This document shows positions 29,231-36,415 of a DNA stretch of 64,000 bases, one piece after another (position 1 is the stretch's first letter; each line of letters starts with the position of its first letter). Position numbers and translations under genes: made by a program. Source of the DNA: a virus; IMG/VR virus record IMGVR_UViG_3300025012_000031, positions 62,001-126,000 of that record; one strand, written 5' to 3'. A model generated the notes under the pieces. That model did not search any database, was not told the DNA's origin, and saw only the letters and a program-made list of their open reading frames with translations.

Positions 29231-29446
29231 TCAAGATTCTTTTAATACTTCAAGATGCTTACGAATATACCGCATGAACAACATCGCCTTTTCTTCAGCG
29301 GGGAATGTTGCCTCACCGCAATCTTCAATCGGTACAGGGAACTCGAAGTTCTTATCAATGACTTCATAGTAAAGATTACCAGCCCGATAGCGAACAAAAC
29401 GAACGACTGTCCCTTTAACTAAATCTTTAATATTCAATTCACTCAT
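29231..29446 (-). CDS. hypothetical protein
   Basis: 71 aa. Beta-rich start (GTVVRFVRYRAGNLYYEVI), helical end. Overlaps the upstream gene by 8 bp. Confidence 0.6.
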   Translation of the reverse strand: MSELNIKDLVKGTVVRFVRYRAGNLYYEVIDKNFEFPVPIEDCGEATFPAEEKAMLFMRYIRKHLEVLKES

Positions 29447-29606
29447 CTTTGAAATATCCTTCCGTGTCGCTCATTGCATCGCTATAGCCGCTCCAATTGT
29501 CAACACCATATACTTCAAGACGATCAAGGGTATCAGCACTCTTCAGTAGGCTGTTATATTCTTTCTCAGTGATGGTTACCATTTTTTCTTCTGTTGGTTG
29601 AGACAT
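29439..29606 (-). CDS. hypothetical small protein
   Basis: 55 aa from ATG 29606 (GGAGAC upstream). Acidic, single predicted helix (KEYNSLLKSADTLDRLEVYG) like short phage regulatory or coiled-coil proteins. Confidence 0.55.
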   Translation of the reverse strand: MSQPTEEKMVTITEKEYNSLLKSADTLDRLEVYGVDNWSGYSDAMSDTEGYFKDE

Positions 29607-29626
29607 TGAAGTCTCCTTTCATTACG

Positions 29627-29718
29627 TGGTGGTTCTAGGACGGAATTGAACCTCTTGCCCATACGGGGAATGTTCTACAGACATCCGGCAGCACCAGCTA
29701 CCCTTACTTGCAAGAACC
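29627..29718 (-). tRNA. tRNA-Tyr(GTA)
   Basis: Class II, acceptor GGTTCTT/..GAACC, loop CTGTAGA gives GTA, CCA encoded. The T stem is poorly paired, so this copy may be decaying; a better copy lies at 30058. Confidence 0.65.
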
Positions 29719-29728
29719 ATAAGTTATA

Positions 29729-29878
29729 TTACTTCCAACCGTAAAGATCTTTTCCCTGGTACATCCAACGGTGTACCTTCTTTTCGTCGTGTAGTCGACG
29801 TGATCTTTCCTGTGCAGCTCCGAAGTGATGATAGAAAATTCGTTCTTCGTCAAACTCAATTATTGATATCTCCGGCAT
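29729..29878 (-). CDS. hypothetical small protein
   Basis: 49 aa from ATG 29878 (AAAGGAAAG upstream). Charged, with FYHHFG and a WMYQGKDLYGW end. Confidence 0.55.
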   Translation of the reverse strand: MPEISIIEFDEERIFYHHFGAAQERSRRLHDEKKVHRWMYQGKDLYGWK

Positions 29879-29900
29879 CATTCTTTCCTTTACTTAATAT

Positions 29901-29977
29901 GGTGGCCCGCGTTGGAATCGAACCAACATTCCCGGAGACAGTGTCCTCAGAGTCGCGACTAAGAGTTATGATATACC
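29901..29977 (-). pseudogene. decayed tRNA-Leu(GAG)-like gene
   Basis: T arm GTTGG/CCAAC, class II-like variable region, loop CTGAGGA (GAG) and CCA-like end are present, but the 5' end cannot pair with the acceptor 3' strand and the anticodon stem is broken. Confidence 0.5.
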
Positions 29978-30057
29978 GACATACGTTTCGACATACCACA
30001 AGAAACACCATCCACATGGTCTTAACCGATTAGATGAGCAGGCCGTGCTTTAATTTT

Positions 30058-30143
30058 TGGTGTACGTAACAGGAGTCGAACCTGTTCAGCATTAAGCAAC
30101 TGGGTTACAGCCAGTCCCGGCTCTCCAACTCCGGCGTACGCAC
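30058..30143 (-). tRNA. tRNA-Tyr(GTA), second copy
   Basis: Class II, acceptor GTGCGTA/TACGTAC, ACTGG/CCAGT anticodon stem, anticodon GTA, CCA encoded. Confidence 0.86.
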
Positions 30144-30152
30144 ATATAATTT

Positions 30153-30269
30153 TTATCCGTTGGTCGTTGGTCCATAACAAATCGGACAAATGACAGTCTT
30201 GTTATGATGACCGACTTTAAGCCGAAATGAACCGTGTACTTTACAAATTCGTTTGACTTCTATCTTCAT
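30153..30269 (-). CDS. mini zinc-ribbon protein
   Basis: 38 aa from ATG 30269 (GGAGA upstream). C9...H12 and CPIC (about 27-30). Among the smallest zinc-ribbon genes here. Confidence 0.5.
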   Translation of the reverse strand: MKIEVKRICKVHGSFRLKVGHHNKTVICPICYGPTTNG

Positions 30270-30285
30270 TATTCATTCTCCTAAT

Positions 30286-30361
30286 TGGTCGAGTCTCGGG
30301 GTTTCGATCCCCGCTCTACTGCTTTTCAGACAGTTGCTTTCACCAGATTAGCTTAGACCCG
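30286..30361 (-). tRNA. tRNA-Phe(GAA)
   Basis: Complete cloverleaf, perfect CGGGG T stem, anticodon GAA, CCA encoded. Confidence 0.87.
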
Positions 30362-30374
30362 ATTGTGTTGTGCT

Positions 30375-30464
30375 TTATCCAACTATTGATTTGAATGCCC
30401 ATGCAAATGTTAAAACACCCACGAGAATAATGATAAATTGAACTGCTCTATATTGATGTTTCAT
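30375..30464 (-). CDS. membrane micro-protein
   Basis: 29 aa from ATG 30464, nearly one membrane span (residues 8-24). Overlaps the upstream stop (TAATG), so translation is coupled. Confidence 0.5.
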   Translation of the reverse strand: MKHQYRAVQFIIILVGVLTFAWAFKSIVG

Positions 30465-30673
30465 TACTTCTTATCCGTTGCATCGAGTTTTCTCTTTTGA
30501 TATTTCCCGCAACATTTACATGTGCGATCCTCATATACAGATGTACGAATAATCGTTTCCCACCCAAAATGAAGTGGTACTGTTGTAGAAAACTTTGACC
30601 ACTTCTCCCAGTCATGGAAGAGGCGCCCTTCAAGACAACGGGCAAAGACTTTAAATATTCCTCTGAGTTTCAT
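30464..30673 (-). CDS. hypothetical basic protein with CKCC
   Basis: 69 aa. EDRTCKCCGKYQKRK (about residues 48-62) gives a partial zinc-ribbon half; only three Cys cluster there. Basic throughout. Confidence 0.58.
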   Translation of the reverse strand: MKLRGIFKVFARCLEGRLFHDWEKWSKFSTTVPLHFGWETIIRTSVYEDRTCKCCGKYQKRKLDATDKK

Positions 30674-30697
30674 TCGTTTATTCCTTTTCTTTATGAG

Positions 30698-30770
30698 CGA
30701 GAATGACGGGATTCGAACCCGCGCTACAGGAGTGACAATCCTGCGTGCTAACCGCTAACACTACATCCCC
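30698..30770 (-). tRNA. tRNA-Asp(GTC)
   Basis: CAGGA/TCCTG anticodon stem, canonical loop, anticodon GTC; acceptor with two G-U pairs. Confidence 0.84.
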
Positions 30771-30779
30771 GTGTAAATT

Positions 30780-30920
30780 TTAATCTGCCTCTTTAAGAAA
30801 GACCACAACTATTTCTGCGGCCAATCCTGTAGCAAATGATCCCGATTCTTCATGACGAATCTCAAACGGTGATTCGCATTCGATGATCCAACCATGTCTT
30901 GCTAAAAGTTCTTCGGTCAT
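30780..30920 (-). CDS. hypothetical small protein
   Basis: 46 aa from ATG 30920 (AGGTAAAC upstream). ELLARHGWIIECESPFEIRHEE start, hydrophobic beta end (AAEIVVVFL). No family recognised. Confidence 0.55.
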   Translation of the reverse strand: MTEELLARHGWIIECESPFEIRHEESGSFATGLAAEIVVVFLKEAD

Positions 30921-30942
30921 TTGTTTACCTCATTTGAAAAAT

Positions 30943-31019
30943 TGGTCTATGTGGAGAGATTTGAACTCCCGTCCTCCTGCGTCCAAGGCAGGCCGTCTAC
31001 CAGGCTGACTTACACATAG
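30943..31019 (-). tRNA. tRNA-Pro(TGG)
   Basis: Perfect acceptor and CCTGC/GCAGG anticodon stem, anticodon TGG, CCA encoded. Confidence 0.86.
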
Positions 31020-31033
31020 ATGATGAACATTAG

Positions 31034-31106
31034 CGAGCGCGACGGGATTCGAACCCGCAACAGTCTGATAGACAGTCAGACATCATTACCATTTGAAACC
31101 GTGCCC
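31034..31106 (-). tRNA. tRNA-Asp(GTC)-like, second copy
   Basis: Anticodon hairpin GTCTGA/TCAGAC with loop CTGTCTA: GTC at 34-36 but T at 37. D arm weak. CCA not encoded. Possibly a diverging copy. Confidence 0.6.
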
Positions 31107-31140
31107 GTACTTTTTTCTTCCGTTCAATCAATGGTGAAGT

Positions 31141-31169
31141 ATTATACAAAATCTTCCTCACTTTGTCAA
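31141..31169 (-). promoter_or_regulatory. early sigma70-like promoter
   Basis: TTGACA (31164-31169), 17-bp spacer, TATAAT (31141-31146); start of the leftward tRNA operon 31106 to about 28.9 kb. Confidence 0.8.
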
Positions 31170-31209
31170 ACAAAATCTTCACAGTACATCATTTTTATTT
31201 CAAAGAACT

Positions 31210-31284
31210 TGGTCGGGATGACAGGATTCGAACCTGCATGGCCTCCGCCCCAAACGGAGTGACTGACCGTTAGCCTACATCCCG
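31210..31284 (-). tRNA. tRNA-Pro(TGG), second copy
   Basis: Perfect acceptor CGGGATG/CATCCCG and CTCCG/CGGAG anticodon stem, anticodon TGG, CCA encoded. Confidence 0.86.
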
Positions 31285-31303
31285 ATATTTTAAAACTAAA
31301 AAA

Positions 31304-31328
31304 GGAGCCTACCGATAAGATAGGCTCC
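31304..31328 (-). terminator. rho-independent terminator
   Basis: GGAGCCTA/TAGGCTCC stem followed on the minus strand by TTTTTTTAG; after the 30-aa gene. Confidence 0.8.
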
Positions 31329-31360
31329 CTTGAAATGGGGAAGGACTCTATACTTAAAGG

Positions 31361-31453
31361 TTAATCGGTGCTTACACCATAATCCACAGGCGACATCGGA
31401 TAATCAGAGTCGCTAAAAGCAAAATCAAAATGTGGGGATGAATGTGTAAACAT
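31361..31453 (-). CDS. micro-protein under a late promoter
   Basis: 30 aa from ATG 31453 (AGAGGT upstream), acidic and aromatic. Promoter TATAAATA (31488-31495) and a terminator on either side make it a stand-alone late gene. Confidence 0.5.
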   Translation of the reverse strand: MFTHSSPHFDFAFSDSDYPMSPVDYGVSTD

Positions 31454-31487
31454 GATAAGACCTCTTGTAGTTTTTGTCCGTTTAAGT

Positions 31488-31495
31488 TATTTATA
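31488..31495 (-). promoter_or_regulatory. late promoter TATAAATA
   Basis: Exact T4 late motif, minus strand, before the 30-aa gene 31361-31453. Confidence 0.6.
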
Positions 31496-31510
31496 AAAGC
31501 ACTCTGGTTT

Positions 31511-31621
31511 TTAGCCAATTTCGTTGTAGGCAATGCCCTGTTCATCGAGGAAATCTTCGATAGCTTGCTTCTGTTCATCGTTCTCATCATCCAATTCGAT
31601 CTCGTAAATTACAATTCCCAT
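31511..31621 (-). CDS. acidic micro-protein
   Basis: 36 aa from ATG 31621 with GGAGG 10 nt upstream. MGIVIYEIELDDEND then AIEDFLDEQGIAY: a small beta-alpha unit. Follows the PRTase gene. Confidence 0.52.
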   Translation of the reverse strand: MGIVIYEIELDDENDEQKQAIEDFLDEQGIAYNEIG

Positions 31622-31647
31622 ATAGTATGTCCTCCTTTCGTTTATTT

Positions 31648-32100
31648 TTATTCCTGTAAAAGTCTGCGGTGAAGAATCTTGAATTCTTCGTCTTTGTTTA
31701 ATCCTTCGAGTGCCGCCAACACTCTTTCTTCTAAACCATAACCACTTCTTGTATAAAATATGACAGCGGCTAAGGTGTTAACTTCTTTACTATTCTTGAT
31801 GATGTTGGTGGTGATATTCTTTATCGTTTCACCACTACAACAGAAATCATCGATGATGATGTACCGCCCCCGGAGTCGACCAACATCACCCCCCGAATGA
31901 CTTGATTTTTTGTCTTCATCTTTACGAATGACATAGATGTTTTTATCCAAGAGGTGTGCCAAAACAAATCCTAATGCCATACCAGAAACACCCCGACACA
32001 CAATAGTGTCAAATTTAATTCCGCTGAGTAATTTCTCACAATCTATAATAGTCTTCTTCCGTTGACTTGGATCAATTGCCTCTTTGAAATAACTTGCCAT
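31648..32100 (-). CDS. phosphoribosyltransferase-like protein
   Basis: 150 aa. The PRPP-binding signature IIIDDFCCSGET (about residues 80-91, two acidic residues after four hydrophobics) and an upstream CRGVSGMALG are typical of type I PRTases. These transfer a phosphoribosyl group from PRPP to a base or similar acceptor. The small size leaves little hood domain; the acceptor is unknown. Own early promoter at 32136. Confidence 0.75.
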   Translation of the reverse strand: MASYFKEAIDPSQRKKTIIDCEKLLSGIKFDTIVCRGVSGMALGFVLAHLLDKNIYVIRKDEDKKSSHSGGDVGRLRGRYIIIDDFCCSGETIKNITTNIIKNSKEVNTLAAVIFYTRSGYGLEERVLAALEGLNKDEEFKILHRRLLQE

Positions 32101-32135
32101 GGTTTGTCTCCTCGGTGTTTTTATTCAATGAGGAG

Positions 32136-32164
32136 ATTTTAATACAAAGCGATGATCAAGTCAA
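32136..32164 (-). promoter_or_regulatory. early sigma70-like promoter
   Basis: TTGACT (32159-32164), 17-bp spacer, TAAAAT (32136-32141); drives the PRTase unit. Confidence 0.68.
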
Positions 32165-32189
32165 TATTAAAATTCATCGCCTTACATTT

Positions 32190-32324
32190 TTATATTCTTC
32201 CTTTATAACGAACCTTACATCTTTTACATGTAGCCGACTGGGTTGATTCACGCCCAACATAAGCAAGTTCGCTTAACCGCCAGGACCAACGATGCCATCC
32301 GATGAAACAAAGAAATTTTCCCAT
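32190..32324 (-). CDS. mini zinc-binding protein
   Basis: 44 aa from ATG 32324 (GGAG 5 nt upstream). GWHRWSWR, then C-x2-C (about 32-35) in a basic tail. Its ATG follows the 32325-32630 stop closely. Confidence 0.52.
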   Translation of the reverse strand: MGKFLCFIGWHRWSWRLSELAYVGRESTQSATCKRCKVRYKGRI

Positions 32325-32630
32325 TCATTCTCCTCTTGATTTCTGAAGTATTGCATATGCTTTGTTCCGAAGGTCCGCCTTAATAGCGTTGATCCTTTTT
32401 CTTTCGGCGCGTTCAGCGATAAGAATTTGCTTTTCATCACCTATCCCATCAACAATCTTTTCACAACGTAGACATATCTTAGTGGTGTAAACAAAACGAG
32501 ACTTGCCACTACCCCTACAGAGTTTCACCCAGTTTCCAGTCTCGTCATGTATGATGTCTTCCAGTATTTTAAAACCGTGTCTCTGTTTAACAACAACGTA
32601 TTTATGAATTCCGAATTTACACCAATTCAT
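32325..32630 (-). CDS. hypothetical Cys-containing protein
   Basis: 101 aa from ATG 32630 (GGAGA upstream). C4...H8 start and ICLRCE (about 53-58), then a Lys/Arg-rich helix. Shares the MN(W/K)C-H start with 32190-32324, so the two may be related. Confidence 0.58.
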   Translation of the reverse strand: MNWCKFGIHKYVVVKQRHGFKILEDIIHDETGNWVKLCRGSGKSRFVYTTKICLRCEKIVDGIGDEKQILIAERAERKRINAIKADLRNKAYAILQKSRGE

Positions 32631-32651
32631 GATTATCTCCTTCAAGAAAGT

Positions 32652-33731
32652 TTATGCGTCAGAATCCTTTATCAGATAGCGATTAGATATCGCCTTGAAG
32701 CTTAATATCTTACCATAATAATTATTGAATGATTTATGAAAACCGCGGATAACGATACCCTCCCGCTCGTTTGTCGTTCCTTCATATTTCGATTCGGCCA
32801 ATTTAAGAAGGTCATCCATACTATATTCGAATGAATCACCGATTTTAAACAGCGGTACGCGCTTCAAATTGAGGGCATTACAGACAACACCCATATCGTG
32901 GTAATCGTAATACCGCTTCTGGGTTTTATCAAAGACATTGAAGACAAACATATCGATGGCTTTCAACCCAAGACGATTTTTCTGTATGCCCGGGCCGCAG
33001 ATTTCCCCCTGGATGACAAGATGACTAAATTCTTTATCTAACATGATTTCATCAAGACGATATTTTTTAGCAATATTCCAATAAACATTACCGCCTTCTT
33101 TAATCATCAAATTCCTGGAACAAGCAAAGAACCCATCTTCATCAATACCATAGGTTCCTGACGTACCATCACACTTGACGGTAATCTCATACGGCTTCCC
33201 GGTGATTCGTTCAATAAGACTTGGGTCAGATTGAACTCGTGTCTCGTCGGTCCTTGGGAGAATATGATCGGGGAATGATCCCTTGGCGTCACCGTTCTCA
33301 AATGTGATCGGTGGTTCATACTTATTTATCCCGAGAGCATCGGTGAAGTCAATTCCTTCCATGAGGTTGAGATACTCGCATGTGCCATCATTCTCGGACC
33401 TGGCCATACAGAAATGTCCGTTGTCATTCTCCATCAACCATCCATTGTCTTCAAGGATTTCTCGCACAACCGGAAATGGGATGACATAACCCTGGGAGAT
33501 CTGCCCGCGGAGTTTCATTGTGCGGATGCGACCCTTACAATTTTCAAGCTCAGGAAACCGATCAAGTGGAAGTACAGAGTCAATCTCGCAATAGATGACT
33601 AGATCACCTTCCCGATGATATCCCTTTCCAACAACACAATCCCAACCAAGAACCTTTGCAACCTCTATACGATCGGCGTTAGGAATTGGGCGTAAACTTT
33701 CAATCCTTTGAAGCGAGGCTAACTTTCTCAT
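32652..33731 (-). CDS. RNA ligase, DraRnl-like family
   Basis: 359 aa from ATG 33731 (AAAGGAG 6 nt upstream). An N-terminal OB-type domain (ASLQRIESLRPIPNADRIEV) precedes the nucleotidyltransferase domain, as in Deinococcus DraRnl relatives. Motif I is VKCDGTSGTYG (Lys nucleophile near residue 187), followed by FACSRN (motif Ia/III area), LVIQGEICGPG (motif IIIa/IV area) and EGIVIRG. It seals 3'-OH/5'-phosphate RNA breaks; with Pnk and Rnl1 it would form an RNA repair set. Confidence 0.82.
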   Translation of the reverse strand: MRKLASLQRIESLRPIPNADRIEVAKVLGWDCVVGKGYHREGDLVIYCEIDSVLPLDRFPELENCKGRIRTMKLRGQISQGYVIPFPVVREILEDNGWLMENDNGHFCMARSENDGTCEYLNLMEGIDFTDALGINKYEPPITFENGDAKGSFPDHILPRTDETRVQSDPSLIERITGKPYEITVKCDGTSGTYGIDEDGFFACSRNLMIKEGGNVYWNIAKKYRLDEIMLDKEFSHLVIQGEICGPGIQKNRLGLKAIDMFVFNVFDKTQKRYYDYHDMGVVCNALNLKRVPLFKIGDSFEYSMDDLLKLAESKYEGTTNEREGIVIRGFHKSFNNYYGKILSFKAISNRYLIKDSDA

Positions 33732-33945
33732 TCGTTTCTCCTTTTCTGTATTCAAACAAGTCATCATGTTTGCCCTGTAATGAAAACAGCGCATCATCTC
33801 GTTGTTCTATCGTTTTATAACTTTTCCACTTTTTCCATTCACCCCATGATTTAAACACCGGGCGAGTCATCTTCCACTCGATTGTGAATGGTTTCTTTAT
33901 CTTTGCCCGACTTTTACGGTGTTTTGGAATCTCTTCATCATTCAT
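33700..33945 (-). CDS. hypothetical basic protein
   Basis: 81 aa, strongly basic (KHRKSRAKIKK) with EWKKWKSYKTIEQRDDAL, a pattern of short helical phage proteins. Overlaps the RNA ligase start by 32 bp. Confidence 0.58.
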   Translation of the reverse strand: MNDEEIPKHRKSRAKIKKPFTIEWKMTRPVFKSWGEWKKWKSYKTIEQRDDALFSLQGKHDDLFEYRKGETNEKVSLASKD

Positions 33946-33954
33946 CACGGTACC

Positions 33955-34194
33955 TCACTCAAACGGATATTCTTGCCCCTGACTTCCGTCAGGAAAGATT
34001 CGCCAATAACAACTTCGCCAATATGCACCATTATTCCCGCCGTTATCAACCTCGTGATTTGGACACCAAAATTGATATTCTTGGTGTTTATGTCCTCTTG
34101 GTAGACGATCGTAATAGGCACCGCACCCCCTACATCGATGTAATCTAAATTTGAAAGTCGGTATCTTAAACCAACTCTTGAGAAATCCGAACAT
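33955..34194 (-). CDS. hypothetical zinc-ribbon-like protein
   Basis: 79 aa. CRGCGAYYDRLPRGHKH and a later FWCPNHE give C-x2-C...H...C-x2-H, a probable zinc site. Ends in an acidic tail. Confidence 0.58.
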   Translation of the reverse strand: MFGFLKSWFKIPTFKFRLHRCRGCGAYYDRLPRGHKHQEYQFWCPNHEVDNGGNNGAYWRSCYWRIFPDGSQGQEYPFE

Positions 34195-34541
34195 CATTTC
34201 ACCGGCTCCTTGTTATACTTTTTAAGAAATCCGTATAGTGCACAAGCAAATCTCTCGGGGTGGATGAACCAATTAATTTTGTTGTCTATGGATGAGCAAC
34301 AATCATATAGGATTTCATATTCAAAGTCAACCCACCATTCTTGTTCCTGTGCCCACACCCAAAGTTTCCCGAAGCCGGGCCATGTATCATAATACTTTTT
34401 ATTTGCCAAACTTGGATTAACCGTGCTCGCTCCACATTTTAAACATTTCGTCGGTTCAATGAGGAGCTTATTGGGATAGTACTCGTGCCAACATTCGCCC
34501 ATCATCTCTGTTAGGAATCTGTTAATCCCGTCGAATTCCAT
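34194..34541 (-). CDS. WHEY-family phage protein
   Basis: 115 aa from ATG 34541 (GGCGG upstream). NRFLTEMMGECWHEY, then CLKCG, then YDTWPGFGKLWVWAQEQEWW and C-terminal FACALYGFLK. The same order (CWHEY, C-x-C, late aromatic block) recurs in 59649-60158 and partly in 58805-59146. Such proteins are common in tailed phages; function unknown. Confidence 0.65.
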   Translation of the reverse strand: MEFDGINRFLTEMMGECWHEYYPNKLLIEPTKCLKCGASTVNPSLANKKYYDTWPGFGKLWVWAQEQEWWVDFEYEILYDCCSSIDNKINWFIHPERFACALYGFLKKYNKEPVK

Positions 34542-34542
34542 G

Positions 34543-34941
34543 TTATACCGCCATGACATAGTAAGATACGACCGCGAGCAAGAAGTTGACAATCATATGA
34601 AGCCACTGATCAATCTTAATCTGCATCCACCACAGAGAATCCATTTCTCGATCGCCAATCATCTTGACTTTCTTCATGAGCCACTTAACAGCTTTGCGAT
34701 CATCAATCATAAAGTGAGTTCCGAACAGCGTCAACCAAATACAGAGACCCCACCACGTGCAGTAACCGAACAAGCTGATTAGAACATATGTCAGCGCCGA
34801 ATACTTGAATGCATGTCGTGCACGAATCCTCCAGTTATCAAATTTGCCTAGGCCTTCTTCAGCGGTTTGGTAAATCCAGTCAAATGCCATAGACATGTAA
34901 AGCAGGATGAATAGTGTCGTGTCAATATGAAGACTTGTCAT
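34543..34941 (-). CDS. multi-span membrane protein
   Basis: 132 aa with hydrophobic segments at about 9-22, 46-75 and 112-130. FGTHFMIDDRKAVKWLMKKVK...WWMQIKIDQWLHM resembles DUF3307-type phage membrane proteins. Ends 2 bp before the next start. Confidence 0.65.
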   Translation of the reverse strand: MTSLHIDTTLFILLYMSMAFDWIYQTAEEGLGKFDNWRIRARHAFKYSALTYVLISLFGYCTWWGLCIWLTLFGTHFMIDDRKAVKWLMKKVKMIGDREMDSLWWMQIKIDQWLHMIVNFLLAVVSYYVMAV

Positions 34942-35064
34942 TTAACCCTTCTTTCTGAAGTTGTTGCAGTATTTCCCATACTGCTCGTAATACCAATAGC
35001 GGCCATAGCGAATGTTTGATTCTTTCAACATATGCGATTTCCACTCATGAAATGGCAACATCAT
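34942..35064 (-). CDS. hypothetical small protein
   Basis: 40 aa from ATG 35064, Tyr-rich (YGRYWYYEQYGKY). ATG overlaps the stop of the split HNH gene (ATGA). Confidence 0.5.
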   Translation of the reverse strand: MMLPFHEWKSHMLKESNIRYGRYWYYEQYGKYCNNFRKKG

Positions 35065-35234
35065 TGTCTCTTCCTCTTCCGCTTTCTTTCAATTGAATCT
35101 TTTGATGATATGTAGAAATCAGGAGCTTTATGTTCAACCCACTCGATGAATTTTTGAATGTCAGGGTGTTCTTTGATTCTTTCCCATGTATGATAGTAGT
35201 TATGGAGTTCTCTCCCAATCTCGTTCCCAAATAC
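35061..35234 (-). pseudogene. 3' part of an HNH gene split by a HEG
   Basis: The minus-strand frame reads VFGNEIGRELHNYYHTW, then ERIKEHPDIQKFIEWVEHK and a Lys/Arg-rich end. It matches the C-terminal half of the small phage HNH family whose first half lies at 36197-36337. There is no start codon with a ribosome site. The HEG between them ends 35 bp inside this part. Confidence 0.68.
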
Positions 35235-36108
35235 TCACTACATTAAAGCCCTCCTGTTTAAAGGAGTTTTCATATTCTATTGTTTCTTTATAAAGTATCC
35301 CAGCCGTCTTACCAACACGCATATTGAGGAAGTCTGATTCATAAACTTCTGGGTTACCATGCCAATAATCACCATGAAAAAGATAAATCGTATTCGTGTT
35401 CGGATCAAAACCATCGACGATCCTAACCCTATCATTTATTGTAAATTTTACTTGTCTATGACCTTTATCAAATGGTATGCCGATCTCGGACAACCAAATA
35501 TCTTCTTTTTTCTGTTCACATATAAAACACCCAACCCGCAAATGATCCTTTGGTGTTATTTCTATTATTCCATGTTGTTCGCATATCAACTGAATCGATG
35601 TATTGCAGTCTTTATATTCAACCAACTCATATGAAAATTTAGTCAAAAATTTCTTTCTTGACGCCTTAATGAAATTAGTTAATCTAAAATTTTTATTTTC
35701 TTCAACCGAGCATTTTTTACATCCACCACTATCAAATTGAAGATGGTGTTGCGCCTTATTTAATTTAAATTTTCCATGTTTTTTACAAACTAAAATTATT
35801 GGTTTAGTGATCCCCTCGTAATTTTCTATTTGTGTATAATCAAAAGATGAAAACTTCAGTTTCCCCCTATTGATAAATTCTTGTTTATCTAAAGCGCGAT
35901 TCTTTGATTGTTTAAGTTGTCCGCAGTGCGGACAATCCCAACGTCTTTCTATATGATGTCTTGCTATCTGTTTGAAATCACCGTGTTCTTTACACCCAAT
36001 CGAAACGTGTCCACACCAACTATAATAATTATCTTTGTTATACGAATACTTGTCACCGTGAACTTCAATTGCCCGTTTTTTAAAAGTTTCAAATGTAATC
36101 TTTTCCAT
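35200..36108 (-). CDS. EDxHD (Vsr-like) homing endonuclease with zinc repeats
   Basis: 302 aa from ATG 36108 with GGAGGT 4-10 nt upstream. N-terminal DNA-binding repeats of the form IEVHGDKYSY...CKEHGDFKQ...CPHCG (three copies, about 10-70, 80-130, 140-190), then a Vsr-fold nuclease (VDGFDPNTNTIYLFHGDYWHG, here about 228-248, and VVSIWERDW at the end). It is inserted in an HNH gene; both halves of the target remain. TATAAATA (36137-36144) lies upstream between GTCAT/ATGAC arms. Confidence 0.82.
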   Translation of the reverse strand: MEKITFETFKKRAIEVHGDKYSYNKDNYYSWCGHVSIGCKEHGDFKQIARHHIERRWDCPHCGQLKQSKNRALDKQEFINRGKLKFSSFDYTQIENYEGITKPIILVCKKHGKFKLNKAQHHLQFDSGGCKKCSVEENKNFRLTNFIKASRKKFLTKFSYELVEYKDCNTSIQLICEQHGIIEITPKDHLRVGCFICEQKKEDIWLSEIGIPFDKGHRQVKFTINDRVRIVDGFDPNTNTIYLFHGDYWHGNPEVYESDFLNMRVGKTAGILYKETIEYENSFKQEGFNVVSIWERDWERTP

Positions 36109-36122
36109 ACATACCTCCATTT

Positions 36123-36152
36123 GTCATCTATAAAATTATTTATAAAATGACA
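36123..36152 (-). promoter_or_regulatory. late promoter beside a hairpin
   Basis: TATAAATA on the minus strand (36137-36144) within GTCAT/ATGAC arms, before the EDxHD gene. Confidence 0.6.
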
Positions 36153-36196
36153 TACAGAAGTATGATAAATCTTATGGTATCAAGTGTTTTGGAAAT

Positions 36197-36337
36197 TTAA
36201 TTTACATGTATCTTTCGGTGACAGATCTTATGGAGGGGGCTCTTAATCTTTCCTCCAAACGTCTTCGGTAGCAGGTGATGACGGTCAATCAATCTACCAA
36301 GGGTTCGGGCGCATATAGGACATTTTTCTTCATTCAT
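36197..36337 (-). pseudogene. 5' part of an HNH gene split by a HEG
   Basis: 46 codons from ATG 36337: CPICARTLG, DRHHLLPKTFGGK, LHKICHRKIHV, then an early stop. This is the conserved N-terminal half of a small phage HNH nuclease (C-x2-C, HH, C-H). The rest lies at 35061-35234 beyond the HEG. GTA repeats at both junctions. Confidence 0.7.
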
Positions 36338-36355
36338 GATCAATAGACCTTAAAG

Positions 36356-36393
36356 AAAAAATCAGGGTGGCAACCTACACCACCCTGATTTTT
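36356..36393 (-). terminator. rho-independent terminator
   Basis: 14-bp stem AAAAATCAGGGTGG/CCACCCTGATTTTT with a T-run, after the lemA-like gene. Confidence 0.82.
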
Positions 36394-36415
36394 GTTTGCG
36401 ACGTGATGTTGATTT

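Noticed and set aside
35200-36337. Group I intron carrying the EDxHD HEG
   Set aside because: Only about 95 nt of the insert lie outside the HEG frame and no P/Q/R/S core was seen; a standard group I ribozyme would not fit.
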